NCBI RefSeq assembly: GCF_019430905.1
Contig: NZ_JAHYCA010000008.1
Coordinates: 1-64,000, forward strand
From: Billgrantia antri
GTDB lineage: Bacteria > Pseudomonadota > Gammaproteobacteria > Pseudomonadales > Halomonadaceae
DNA: 64,000 nucleotides
Direction of reading: 5' to 3'
How positions within the stretch are numbered: position 1 is the first letter of the stretch; each line of letters begins with the position of its first letter. This document shows positions 43,956 to 51,786 of the stretch, in pieces. Position numbers and translations under genes: made by a program. Under the pieces are notes generated by a model. It saw only the letters and a list, made by a program, of their open reading frames with translations. It was not told where the DNA came from and did no database searches.

Positions 43956-45431
43956 ATGAACGAACATCTCGAGCAACTTGCCCCGCAGCCGCTGTGGCGC
44001 CACTTCCGCACCCTTTGCAACACGCCGCGTCCTTCTGGACACGAGGCCGAGCTGGTGTCCATTCTCGAACGCTGGGCCGAGCGGCAGGGGCTCGTCCACG
44101 ATCGCGACGGCTTCGGCAATCTGCGCCTACGCAAGCCGGCCACACCGGGGCATGAAAATGCGCCCGGCATCATTCTTCAGGGGCACCTGGACATGGTGGC
44201 CCAGGCCAACGCTGACCATCCCCATGATTTCACTCGCGATCCGATCGAGACCTATGTCGAGGATGGCTGGCTGCGTGCGCGGCACACCACGCTGGGGGCC
44301 GACAATGGACTCGGTGTAGCGGCGGCGTTGGCGATCCTGGAGGACAGCGAGTTGGTTCACGGCCCGCTCGAGGCACTGTTTACCCTCGAAGAGGAGACCT
44401 CGATGGGCGGCGCATTGCAGCTGGCGGAGAACTGGCTCGACGGGCGCGTGCTGCTCAACCTGGATTCGGAAGACCGCGGCGAAGTGTTCATCGGCTGTGC
44501 CGGCGGTGCCGACGTGGTGGTGGAGGCTCAGCTACCCACGGCCGAGCCGGGGCCTGGTGAAGTCGCCGTGCAACTGGCCTTGACCGGCTTGTCGGGCGGA
44601 CACTCCGGTATCGACATCCACCGTGGTCGCGGCAACGCCAACCGCCTGCTGGTCCGCGTGCTCAGGGCGCTGGAAGCCTACGACATACGCCTGGTCGGCT
44701 ATCGGGGCGGCACCCTGCGCAACGCCATCCCGCGCGAGGCCTTCGCCACCCTGATGCTGTCCGCCGACGAGATCGATGCCGTCGCCAGCCGGGTGGCGAC
44801 GCTGGAGCAGGAGTTGCGTACCGAGCTGGCCGGGGTCGACGATGGCCTGACCCTCGCCATGACGCCGCTCGAGGCCCGCCCCGCCCAGGCGCTCAATGCC
44901 CATGCCAGCCACATGCTGTTGGCGGCGCTCAATGCGGCCCCCTACGGCGTGGAGCGCATGAGTAGTTCGGTACCCGGTGTGGTCGAGACTTCCAACAACC
45001 TGGGCGTGGTGAGCCTCGACGAGGGTCGCTTCCACCTCTGCGCCTTGGTGCGCTCGCTGCGCGACAGCGCGGTGAACGACCTGGCCGACCGCTTCCGCGG
45101 CCTGTTCGACCTCATCGGTGCACGCACGCGTGTCGAGAACGCCTACCCCGGTTGGACGCCGGCGACCGACAGCGCCTTGCTGGCGCGCTTCCGCCGCCTG
45201 CACCGGCAGCACGTCGGCAGCGAGCCGGCGGTCAAGGTGATCCACGCGGGGCTGGAGTGCGGCATCCTTGCCGGCAAGTATCCTGCGCTCGAGATGATCT
45301 CGTTCGGCCCGTCGATCCGCGGTGCCCATTCGCCCGACGAGCGGGTCGAGCTGAGCTCGGTGGAAGAGTTCTGGGGACTGTTGCGGGCGCTGATCGAGGA
45401 CCTGGCCTGCGACACCGCGATGGGTGCCTGA
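43956..45431 (+). CDS. pepD: Aminoacyl-histidine dipeptidase (peptidase D)
   Basis: A 491-residue M20-family dizinc peptidase. Metal and catalytic residues are visible in LQGHLDMVAQ (His and Asp), LGADNGLGV (Asp), LEEETSMGG (catalytic Glu), NLDSED and near the end GLECGILAGKYP. It degrades dipeptides, including Xaa-His types, in the cytosol. It begins 64 bases after tmcA. A hairpin separates it from the convergent DJ-1 gene. Confidence 0.94.
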   Translation: MNEHLEQLAPQPLWRHFRTLCNTPRPSGHEAELVSILERWAERQGLVHDRDGFGNLRLRKPATPGHENAPGIILQGHLDMVAQANADHPHDFTRDPIETYVEDGWLRARHTTLGADNGLGVAAALAILEDSELVHGPLEALFTLEEETSMGGALQLAENWLDGRVLLNLDSEDRGEVFIGCAGGADVVVEAQLPTAEPGPGEVAVQLALTGLSGGHSGIDIHRGRGNANRLLVRVLRALEAYDIRLVGYRGGTLRNAIPREAFATLMLSADEIDAVASRVATLEQELRTELAGVDDGLTLAMTPLEARPAQALNAHASHMLLAALNAAPYGVERMSSSVPGVVETSNNLGVVSLDEGRFHLCALVRSLRDSAVNDLADRFRGLFDLIGARTRVENAYPGWTPATDSALLARFRRLHRQHVGSEPAVKVIHAGLECGILAGKYPALEMISFGPSIRGAHSPDERVELSSVEEFWGLLRALIEDLACDTAMGA

Positions 45432-45463
45432 CCGAGCAGCGGGTGTCTGACTGAGAATAGAGA

Positions 45464-45490
45464 GCGCCGCCCGCCGGGGGCGAGCGGCGC
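45464..45490. terminator. Hairpin between pepD and the DJ-1/PfpI gene
   Basis: GCGCCGC and GCGGCGC form a 7-bp GC-only stem between convergent stop codons. There is no T-run, so its termination strength is uncertain. Confidence 0.5.
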
Positions 45491-45509
45491 AGAGCGAAGG
45501 CTCGTTACC

Positions 45510-46073
45510 TCAGGCGTGCTGGCGGCTGTGCTTGCCCTCGGCGATTTCCTCGACGAGCTTGCTGCAGAACGCTTCGAGGTCGTCGGGCTTGCGGCTGGTG
45601 ACCAGGCCGCTGTCGACCACGACCTGCTGGTCGACCCAATCGGCCCCGGCGTTGCGCAGATCCTGCTCCACCGAGGGGTAGGAGGTCATGCGGCGGCCTT
45701 TGGCGACACCGGCGTTGATCAGCACCCAGGGGCCGTGACAGATCGCCCCTACAGGCTTGTGGGCCTCGAAGAAGCGCCGGGTGAAAGCCAGCGCCTGCTC
45801 GTTCTGGCGCAGGGCGTCGGGATTGAACAGGCCGCCGGGAAGCTCCAGTGCGTCGTAGTCATCGGCGTTGGCCTGTTCCAGGCGGCGGTCGACGTCGTAA
45901 TTGCCGCCCCAGTCGGTCTTCGCCCAGGCGCGGATGCTGTCCTTGTCGGGGGCGACCACGTGTACCGTAGCGCCTTCGCGCTCGAGAGCGGCTTTGGGCT
46001 CGCTGAGCTCCGACTCTTCGAAGCCGTCGGTGGCGAGGATGGCGACGGTCTTGCCTTTCAGCTTCTCGCTCAT
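45510..46073 (-). CDS. DJ-1/PfpI family protein (YhbO type)
   Basis: A 187-residue single-domain protein. The nucleophile elbow GAICHGPW contains Cys112 and His113; the supporting acidic residue is in DGFEESE near residue 19. The end PDDLEAFCSKLVEEI matches YhbO, a stress-protective protein described as a protein/nucleotide deglycase, an activity still debated. The ATG at 46073 has an AGGAGG-type site. It sits beside a Dps gene, so both may be stress-related. Confidence 0.88.
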   Translation of the reverse strand: MSEKLKGKTVAILATDGFEESELSEPKAALEREGATVHVVAPDKDSIRAWAKTDWGGNYDVDRRLEQANADDYDALELPGGLFNPDALRQNEQALAFTRRFFEAHKPVGAICHGPWVLINAGVAKGRRMTSYPSVEQDLRNAGADWVDQQVVVDSGLVTSRKPDDLEAFCSKLVEEIAEGKHSRQHA

Positions 46074-46261
46074 GAGCTACCTCCTTGCAAGCAGTGTGCG
46101 CTGGCTCCGCCAGCGTGCGAGTCGCGGTTGTGTGTGTCCCTAACAGGGTTGTGGCGAATGGCGGCGAGAACAAGTGCGGGAATGTTGCGAAACGTCAATC
46201 GGGTTGTCGGCATGTGGCCGACGCGAGTGGAGCCGGGGTCGTCCCGGCTCCGGCAGGTCGC

Positions 46262-46735
46262 TCAGCCGAGGTAGGCGTTGAGCATCCACACGGTCTTTTC
46301 CTGCTCACGGATGTAGTCGCCGGCCTGGGCGGCGGTGCCCTCGTCGTCGGCGTCCGAGGCCACGGCAAGCAGGTCGCGTTGCAGCTCGATCAGGGTCTGA
46401 TACCCCTTGAGCACGCCGCGCACGCAAGCCTCGCCATCGTGCACGTCCTTATCCTCGCGGATCTGCGCCATCGAGACGTAGTCGCTGTAGGCGTGCACCG
46501 GCTTGTGGCCCAGGGTCAGGATGCGTTCGGCTACCTCGTCGACCTTGGTCAGCAGGTCGGTATAGAACTCTTCGAACTTGGCATGCAGCTCGAAGAATTG
46601 CGGTCCCTTCACGTTCCAGTGATAGCCGCGAACGTTCATGTAGAAGACCTGATAGTTGGCCAGCAGAACGTTGAGTTTCTCGGCCAGCTGATTGGCGCTG
46701 TCCTGATGCAGGCCGATGGCGTTGGTGTCGCTCAT
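46262..46735 (-). CDS. dps: Dps-like DNA-binding ferritin
   Basis: A 157-residue four-helix Dps-type protein. The ferroxidase-site residues lie in GYHWNVKGPQFFELHAKFEEFY (in outline, His39, His51 and Glu55). The N-terminus lacks the long lysine tail of E. coli Dps, so DNA binding may be weak or absent. It forms 12-mers that store iron and remove peroxide. A 259-base divergent gap separates it from the lipoprotein gene at 46995; I see no clear OxyR site in it. Confidence 0.9.
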   Translation of the reverse strand: MSDTNAIGLHQDSANQLAEKLNVLLANYQVFYMNVRGYHWNVKGPQFFELHAKFEEFYTDLLTKVDEVAERILTLGHKPVHAYSDYVSMAQIREDKDVHDGEACVRGVLKGYQTLIELQRDLLAVASDADDEGTAAQAGDYIREQEKTVWMLNAYLG

Positions 46736-46994
46736 GTGCGTACTCCTTTCGCGTGCAATGTGTTGCTGCCTAGTCTAGGGCGCAGGCAGACGATACTTAA
46801 GCAATATCTGTGCATGATTGCGATAGACTGTATGCATGGTTGTCCAGCCGTGCCCGCCGCTGCAACACGCTGCGCGCTCGTGTCGCGCCCCATTCGGGAA
46901 CCCAGGCGCGGTGCGGGACTCATAAGGCATCAGACGGCTTGCACGGTGGGCCGGGCTGCGTAGACTGCGGCCAATGATGAACAGGAGAAGCGCC

Positions 46995-47549
46995 ATGCGC
47001 CTGTGGTGGTGGATGATGCCCGGCTTGGCCTTGCTGGCCGGCTGTGAGACGACGCCCTCGGTGCTGCCTTCCGCGGAGCCGCGGCCCGCTGCCGAGTGCC
47101 GCTGGGAGACCGAGGGCATCGAAGCCCGCGAGTGGGTACGCCGAGCACTCGATGCGCTGGAGGCCCAGGACTTCGTGGTGCGTGACACCGAGCTGGCGCT
47201 GGGTGTGGTCAGCGCCGAGCGCACCAGGACCATTCCCGGTTACGGTGATCGCTATGATGACTGGGAGAGGACTGGCTTCTTCGGCGGCTTCGGCCTGGGC
47301 CGTGGTCGCGGCGTCTCCACCGGCGTGATGATCGGCTTCGGCGGTGCCGGTGGCAGCATCACCCAGGATGCCACACAGCTCGAGCGTGTCTCGGTTGTCG
47401 CCGATGAAGGTTGGGTACGAGTCAGCCGCGACATTCAGGTGATCGATTGGCGGGGTGAGCTGCGCGAAACGCGCAGCGGCAGCGATAGTGCCTTCTGCGG
47501 TACGCTGCGTCAGGCGATGCAGGCTGCTCGTGATAGGGAGGAGCCCTGA
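46995..47549 (+). CDS. Lipoprotein of unknown function (first of a related pair)
   Basis: A 184-residue lipoprotein. The signal peptide is tryptophan-rich (RLWWWMMPG) and ends in lipobox LLAGC near residue 17. The mature part has a helix-strand unit ALEAQDFVVRDTELALGVVSAER, a glycine-rich turn region (FFGGFGLGRGRG) and a paired cysteine near the end (AFCGTL). I do not recognise the family. The start at 46995 has AGGAG eight bases upstream. It overlaps the next gene by one base (TGATG), and the same helix-strand unit recurs there. Confidence 0.75.
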   Translation: MRLWWWMMPGLALLAGCETTPSVLPSAEPRPAAECRWETEGIEAREWVRRALDALEAQDFVVRDTELALGVVSAERTRTIPGYGDRYDDWERTGFFGGFGLGRGRGVSTGVMIGFGGAGGSITQDATQLERVSVVADEGWVRVSRDIQVIDWRGELRETRSGSDSAFCGTLRQAMQAARDREEP

Positions 47550-47908
47550 TGCGCGGAATTGCCATGGCACTGCTGCTCGTCATGCTGTCGGGCTGTGCCG
47601 CCACCATGCAGCCACCGGAGCCTCGCGAACTGTCGCTTGCGGCAGCACCCGAGCCGACCCTGCAGGAAATCGTCGGCCTGTTGATGGAAGAGGGCTACGT
47701 GATCCGACATGCCGATGCCGGGCTGGGGCGCGTCGAAGCGGTGCTCGCCCGCTGGCCTGGCTATCGGGTGAGAGGAGAGGTCACTGCCGAAGGCCAAGGT
47801 AGCCGAGCTTCGCTGACGGCGACCCGAGGCGGTGTGCCGCTGCCACCTCATCTGCTCGACCCGCTGCTGGCCGAGCTTCAGCGTCGGCTGGGACTGGCGC
47901 CCCGATGA
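47549..47908 (+). CDS. Lipoprotein of unknown function (second of a related pair)
   Basis: A 119-residue lipoprotein with signal peptide and lipobox MLSGC at residues 12-16. The mature unit IVGLLMEEGYVIRHADAGLGRVEAVLAR resembles the corresponding unit in the upstream protein, but the glycine-rich part is gone. Function is unknown. It is in an operon-like series that continues with the DUF1007 and RcnA-type genes, so a role in metal export at the envelope is possible but unproven. Confidence 0.7.
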   Translation: MRGIAMALLLVMLSGCAATMQPPEPRELSLAAAPEPTLQEIVGLLMEEGYVIRHADAGLGRVEAVLARWPGYRVRGEVTAEGQGSRASLTATRGGVPLPPHLLDPLLAELQRRLGLAPR

Positions 47909-47939
47909 CTTTCCCCCTTCGAATGAGCGCATTTATTCT

Positions 47940-48611
47940 ATGAGCCTTCTGTTTCGACGCTTCCGTTCGGGGGCGAGACGCACCGCGCTGGCAGGCCTGC
48001 TTGCCTTGTTGCCGGCTCTGGCCCTGGCCCATCCGCATGGCTGGATCGACATTCGAGTCCGTCTGGTGGTCGACGAGGAGGGGCGTCTTGAAGCGCTGCA
48101 CCAAGCCTGGCGCATGGACCCCTTCTACAGCCTGGTCCTGATCGAGGAGCTGAGCCAGACCGAAGGTGGCCTGGAGGCAGGCCTCGATCGGCTGGGCGGC
48201 GAGATTCGCGGCAATCTCAAGCCGTTCGATTACTTCACCGAACTTCGTATGGGCGACGATGCGCTGCGTCTTGGCGACGTGACCGAGTACACCGTGATGG
48301 AGCGTGACGGCAGGGTGGAATTCGTCTTCCTCCTGCCGCTGGCTGAGCCCCGGACATTGAGCGAACAGACGCTGCAGTACCAGGTATTCGACCCGACCTA
48401 CTATCTCGAGGTCGTCCACGCAGCGGAAGGTGACGCCCCCGATGACGACGCCCTGACGGTGGGCGGCGGGCTGAATTGTACCACCCGCGTGCTGCCTGCC
48501 GACCCCGATCCCGAGCGGGTCATGGAGGCCTCCATGCTCGATGTGCAAGATCAGGCCGAGCCCGGCCTGGGACGGCACTTTGCCGAAACCGGAGTAGTGG
48601 AATGCGAATAA
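47940..48611 (+). CDS. DUF1007 family exported protein
   Basis: A 223-residue protein with a signal peptide (cleavage near ALA-HPHG). The mature N-terminus HPHGWIDIRVRLVVDEEG is the DUF1007 hallmark; a His-rich exported start is expected for a metal-handling partner. DUF1007 genes often precede nickel/cobalt exporters of the RcnA/NicO type, as here, and may act as a periplasmic accessory. The ATG is at 47940 near the stop of the second lipoprotein gene; the exporter starts inside its last codons. Confidence 0.85.
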   Translation: MSLLFRRFRSGARRTALAGLLALLPALALAHPHGWIDIRVRLVVDEEGRLEALHQAWRMDPFYSLVLIEELSQTEGGLEAGLDRLGGEIRGNLKPFDYFTELRMGDDALRLGDVTEYTVMERDGRVEFVFLLPLAEPRTLSEQTLQYQVFDPTYYLEVVHAAEGDAPDDDALTVGGGLNCTTRVLPADPDPERVMEASMLDVQDQAEPGLGRHFAETGVVECE

Positions 48612-49672
48612 TGGCCAGGATATTCGCCGGAACTCCCCTCAAGGCATGGCGGGCCGGACTGATATTGTTGGCTCTGCTGGCTCTCGCCGCTCTGGTGCTG
48701 CTACTGCTCGGGCAGGGCGGGCTACAGGCGATGAGCCTGCAACTGCTGGCGTGGCAGCGCGATCTCCACCGTGCCCTCACCCTGGCCATCACCGAGTTTT
48801 CCGGCACGCCTTCGCCGGCGGCCTGGGCCACGCTGCTCGGTATAAGCTTCGGCTACGGTGTGTTTCATGCCGCCGGCCCGGGGCATGGCAAGGCGGTGCT
48901 GACGACCTACCTCCTCTCGCAGGGTGGCGCCACGCGCCGAGCGCTGGCGCTCTCTTTTGCCGCCTCGCTGCTGCAGGGGCTGGTGGCCATCGGCCTGGTA
49001 GTGGTGCTGGTGCATGGCCTGGGCTGGGTGACGCGCCAGGCGATGGGCAGTGTTGCCTGGGTCGAGCAGGCCAGCTTCCTGATGGTGACGTTGCTGGGTG
49101 GCTGGCTGTGCCTGCGAGCGATTCGTCAACTGCGGCGACCGCTCGCTGAGCCGGTGCATGCACACGGTCGACATGGTCATCACCATCACGGCCATGATTC
49201 AGCCTGCTGCGGCGGTCATCATCATGTCGACCCGCAGCAGGCCACCGACTGGCGCACTGCGCTGGCCACGGTGGTTGCCATCGGCATTCGCCCTTGCAGC
49301 GGCGGTGTGCTGCTGCTGGGGGCGGCCACCCTGCTGAATCAGTTCGCCGCCGGTGTCGCGGCGGTCATGGTGATGGCGCTGGGGACGGCGCTGACCGTCT
49401 CAGGTCTGGCCTTGGCCAGCGTCATGGCGCGCGGCTGGGCCGAGCGCCGGTTGGGCAAGCAGAGTGGCCGGTGGCGAATGGGACGCCTGCTGGGCTGGGC
49501 AGCCCTGGGCGGTGGGCTCGCCATCATGGCGCTGGGGATTTCGTTGTCCGTCACCGGGGTGACGAAACCCAGCACGGCACCCCTGCTGGGTGATCCGCCG
49601 ACCCACAGCGGCCCGGCAGAGCGGTCCCCAGCGCCCGGTGGCCATCCCTTTGGAGGGCGATCGAGCTCATAG
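48602..49672 (+). CDS. Nickel/cobalt exporter, RcnA/NicO family
   Basis: A 356-residue membrane protein with about six to seven hydrophobic segments. GYGVFHAAGPGHGKAVLTTYLL in outline is the NicO signature with conserved histidines. A metal-sensing loop rich in His and Cys lies at about 186-209 (HAHGRHGHHHHGHDS, then CCGGHHH). The ATG at 48602 has GGAG seven bases upstream and overlaps the DUF1007 stop. A second in-frame ATG at 48611 also overlaps. Ni(II)/Co(II) specificity is inferred from the family. Confidence 0.88.
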   Translation: MRIMARIFAGTPLKAWRAGLILLALLALAALVLLLLGQGGLQAMSLQLLAWQRDLHRALTLAITEFSGTPSPAAWATLLGISFGYGVFHAAGPGHGKAVLTTYLLSQGGATRRALALSFAASLLQGLVAIGLVVVLVHGLGWVTRQAMGSVAWVEQASFLMVTLLGGWLCLRAIRQLRRPLAEPVHAHGRHGHHHHGHDSACCGGHHHVDPQQATDWRTALATVVAIGIRPCSGGVLLLGAATLLNQFAAGVAAVMVMALGTALTVSGLALASVMARGWAERRLGKQSGRWRMGRLLGWAALGGGLAIMALGISLSVTGVTKPSTAPLLGDPPTHSGPAERSPAPGGHPFGGRSSS

Positions 49673-50092
49673 CTGCAGTTTCATCCCGTCCAGTTGCGCC
49701 AGCAGGTAGTCTCGCCTGCTGGCCAGGTCATTGCGGTCGTAGGGTTGCGGCGCCCCGTGTCCCCAGACGGGGCCTGGCCAGGCGTCGTCGTCGCTTTTGC
49801 GGGCCACGACGTGGACGTGCAACTGAGAGACCACGTTGCCCAGGTTGGCCACGTTGATCTTGTCAGCCTGGGTCAGGGCCTTGAGCATACGCCCCACCTC
49901 GCCAACCTCGTGCCACAGCTGGCGCTGGTCCGCCGCTTCCAGGTCGAACACTTCGCTGACACCGCTACGCCGAGGGATCAGAATCAGCCAGGGAAAGCGA
50001 GTATCGTCCATCAGGCGCAGCTGGCACAGCGGCAGCTCCGCGACTGGGTAGCTATCCCTGACGAGTCGTTCATCCAACGCTACTGACGACAT
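49667..50092 (-). CDS. HIT family protein
   Basis: A 141-residue histidine-triad hydrolase-like protein. The motif is QLHVHVV at 90-96 (Q90, H92, H94); relative to HxHxHxx the first His is Gln, while the nucleophilic second His is kept. Members hydrolyse nucleoside phosphoramidates or dinucleotides. The WPGPVWGHG block is typical of a pseudomonad subgroup. The 3' end overlaps the convergent exporter gene by six bases. Confidence 0.85.
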   Translation of the reverse strand: MSSVALDERLVRDSYPVAELPLCQLRLMDDTRFPWLILIPRRSGVSEVFDLEAADQRQLWHEVGEVGRMLKALTQADKINVANLGNVVSQLHVHVVARKSDDDAWPGPVWGHGAPQPYDRNDLASRRDYLLAQLDGMKLQL

Positions 50093-50228
50093 CCTTCCTC
50101 TCCTTGCGCGACGACGATGGAGACCATCATGACACAGGGGGGCGAGAAGTGCCTGACACGAAATCAAGCGAAGCGGGGCGACAGCGGCTAGAGTGAAGGA
50201 ACCAACCCCGACGAAGGAGGAACGGTGC

Positions 50229-50366
50229 ATGAAACGGACGATGGCGGTACTGCTGGCAACCCTTCTGGGCCTGTCGCTGCTCAGCGGCTGCAATACCATG
50301 CGAGGCATGGGGGAAGACATCGAGGAGGGAGGCGAAGCGATCCAGCGTCAATCGTCGTCATATTAG
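50229..50366 (+). CDS. Entericidin-like micro-lipoprotein 1
   Basis: A 45-residue lipoprotein. The signal peptide MKRTMAVLLATLLGLSLL leads to lipobox SGC at residue 21, followed by NTMRGMGEDIEEGGEAIQ, the entericidin pattern N-T-(x)-G-x-G-x-D-I. A GAAGGAGGAA site precedes the ATG. Entericidins A and B form an antidote-toxin-like lipoprotein pair tied to programmed lysis in E. coli; here two homologues lie in tandem. Confidence 0.85.
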   Translation: MKRTMAVLLATLLGLSLLSGCNTMRGMGEDIEEGGEAIQRQSSSY

Positions 50367-50393
50367 CGGTTATGCAAATCGGTTAAGGGCTGT

Positions 50394-50399
50394 TACGCT
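50394..50399 (+). promoter_or_regulatory. Possible extended -10 for the second entericidin gene
   Basis: TGT-TACGCT at 50391-50399 resembles an extended -10 element about 65 bases before the second entericidin ATG. No good -35 is seen, which would fit stationary-phase sigma factor use, but this is weak. Confidence 0.3.
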
Positions 50400-50462
50400 T
50401 AAGTGGCCATTGCTTCACGGCAAGGAATGGATTTCCCTTCTTCGTTTCAAGGAGATACGACC

Positions 50463-50594
50463 ATGAAGAAAGCAATAGCCCTGAGTTTCGCCCTGCTGAT
50501 GGCCGCTGGTGCACTGGCGGGCTGCAATACCATCGAAGGCGCCGGTGAAGATATCGAGCGTGGTGGTCAGGAAATAGAAGAAGCGGCCGAGTAA
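50463..50594 (+). CDS. Entericidin-like micro-lipoprotein 2
   Basis: A 43-residue lipoprotein: MKKAIALSFALLMAAGALAGC signal peptide in outline (C at about residue 21), then NTIEGAGEDIERGGQEIEE. This is the canonical EcnA/EcnB pattern. The ATG at 50463 has a strong AAGGAGATA site; the reading frame is open further upstream but not homologous. Together with the gene at 50229 it forms a tandem pair. Confidence 0.9.
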   Translation: MKKAIALSFALLMAAGALAGCNTIEGAGEDIERGGQEIEEAAE

Positions 50595-50696
50595 CACGCA
50601 CGGTCCGGCCTGGCAGCGCACGGGTGATCTGGCAGTCTTCCCGTGCGCTGCCTGAAGATTTCTCCCTTGCTCCTCATTCCTTTAGCGAGACCTTAC

Positions 50697-51032
50697 ATGG
50701 TAAGCCCTCTGCGGTTGTGCCTGATGTCTGTCGGCCTGACGCTACTGACAGGTTGTACTCATATGTCGAATGCCAGCAATCCTGCATCCGAACCCGCCCC
50801 CAAACCGCCTCGGGTCAGCGAGTCAGAGGATGCTTGCGGAGCGCAGCGCGTACAGGACCGGGTCGGCCGACGCTACGACGAAGCGCTGGGCGAGTCGATA
50901 CGCCGCGAGAGCGGCGCCGCTACCCTACGGACCATCCGCCCGGGGCATGCCTACACCATGGAGTACCGGGGCGATCGGATCAATGTCCATCTCGACAGTA
51001 GCGATACCATCACCAATATCGGCTGCGGCTGA
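50697..51032 (+). CDS. Peptidase inhibitor I78-family lipoprotein
   Basis: A 111-residue lipoprotein with lipobox LLTGC near residue 20. The mature domain starts with a Cys in EDACGAQRVQDRVGR and has LRTIRPGHAYTMEYRGDRINVHLD followed by a terminal Cys (IGCG), the inhibitor I78 fold with its probable disulfide. Such proteins inhibit serine peptidases. The ATG at 50697 is preferred because it places a normal signal peptide before the lipobox. Confidence 0.85.
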   Translation: MVSPLRLCLMSVGLTLLTGCTHMSNASNPASEPAPKPPRVSESEDACGAQRVQDRVGRRYDEALGESIRRESGAATLRTIRPGHAYTMEYRGDRINVHLDSSDTITNIGCG

Positions 51033-51051
51033 CCGACTCTTGCCATCGACG

Positions 51052-51069
51052 AGCGGCTAATGCGCCGCT
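51052..51069. terminator. Short hairpin between I78 and thioesterase genes
   Basis: AGCGGC and GCCGCT form a 6-bp stem around TAATGC between convergent genes. No T-run; weak terminator at most. Confidence 0.4.
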
Positions 51070-51072
51070 TGC

Positions 51073-51603
51073 CTATTTCTCTTGCTGCTCCCGGCTGTCG
51101 CTGCTCTGCCCATGCTCCACCTGGGTTTGATGCTCGGCCTCCTCGGCCTGCTTGCGCAGCTTCTTGCGCAGGGCCGCCTTCTCGAAGCGCAGCCGCTGTA
51201 GCGGTGTTGTCAGCGCCAGCGGCGGCACGCGAGCCGGATTGCCGTTGGCATCCACCGCCACCATGGTCAGGTAACAGCTATTGGTATGGCGAATCAGCTT
51301 GCGCTGGATATCTTCGGCGACCACCTTGATGCCGATCTCCATCGAGGAGCGGCCGACATGGTTGACGCAAGCCAGAAAGGTGACCAGCTCGCCGACGTGG
51401 ATCGGCTGCTTGAACAAGACCTGATCGACCGACAGCGTGACCACATAGTGGCCGGAGTAGCGGCTGGCGCAGGCATAGGCCACCTCGTCGAGCTTCTTGA
51501 GGATGGCGCCGCCGTGCACCTTGCCGCTGAAGTTGGCCATGTCGGGTGTCATCAGCACGGTCATGGTCAGTTCGTGCTGGCCGGGGAGGGCGTGGTCGTC
51601 CAT
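51073..51603 (-). CDS. Acyl-CoA thioesterase (hotdog fold)
   Basis: A 176-residue hotdog thioesterase of the YciA/acyl-CoA hydrolase type. FSGKVHGGAILKKLDEVAYACASRYSG in outline (residues 25-52) holds the active-site Asp region, and VLFKQPIHVGELV is the second family block. The C-terminal 40 residues are charged and probably helical. It hydrolyses acyl-CoA; chain-length preference cannot be told. The ATG at 51603 gives the usual start. Its neighbour is a short-chain fatty-acid transporter. Confidence 0.88.
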   Translation of the reverse strand: MDDHALPGQHELTMTVLMTPDMANFSGKVHGGAILKKLDEVAYACASRYSGHYVVTLSVDQVLFKQPIHVGELVTFLACVNHVGRSSMEIGIKVVAEDIQRKLIRHTNSCYLTMVAVDANGNPARVPPLALTTPLQRLRFEKAALRKKLRKQAEEAEHQTQVEHGQSSDSREQQEK

Positions 51604-51786
51604 CGGGGCGTTCTCATTGTCGAATTTCCCACAGCATAACGCCTTCGCCCTGGGCAACCCACAGGCATTACCGCCGCGACTTCGCGCCGCGGCTCGATGG
51701 CCGAGCGCGACGAGCGACGGTCAAACTCGATGCAAGTGCCGAGGCGCCCCGACATTGCCGGGGCCGTACAACGCCACGGCGGGGAG

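Noticed and set aside
46736-46994. An OxyR-type site before dps
   Set aside because: Some ATAC/ATAT-like quartets occur, but their spacing does not fit the four-element OxyR pattern.
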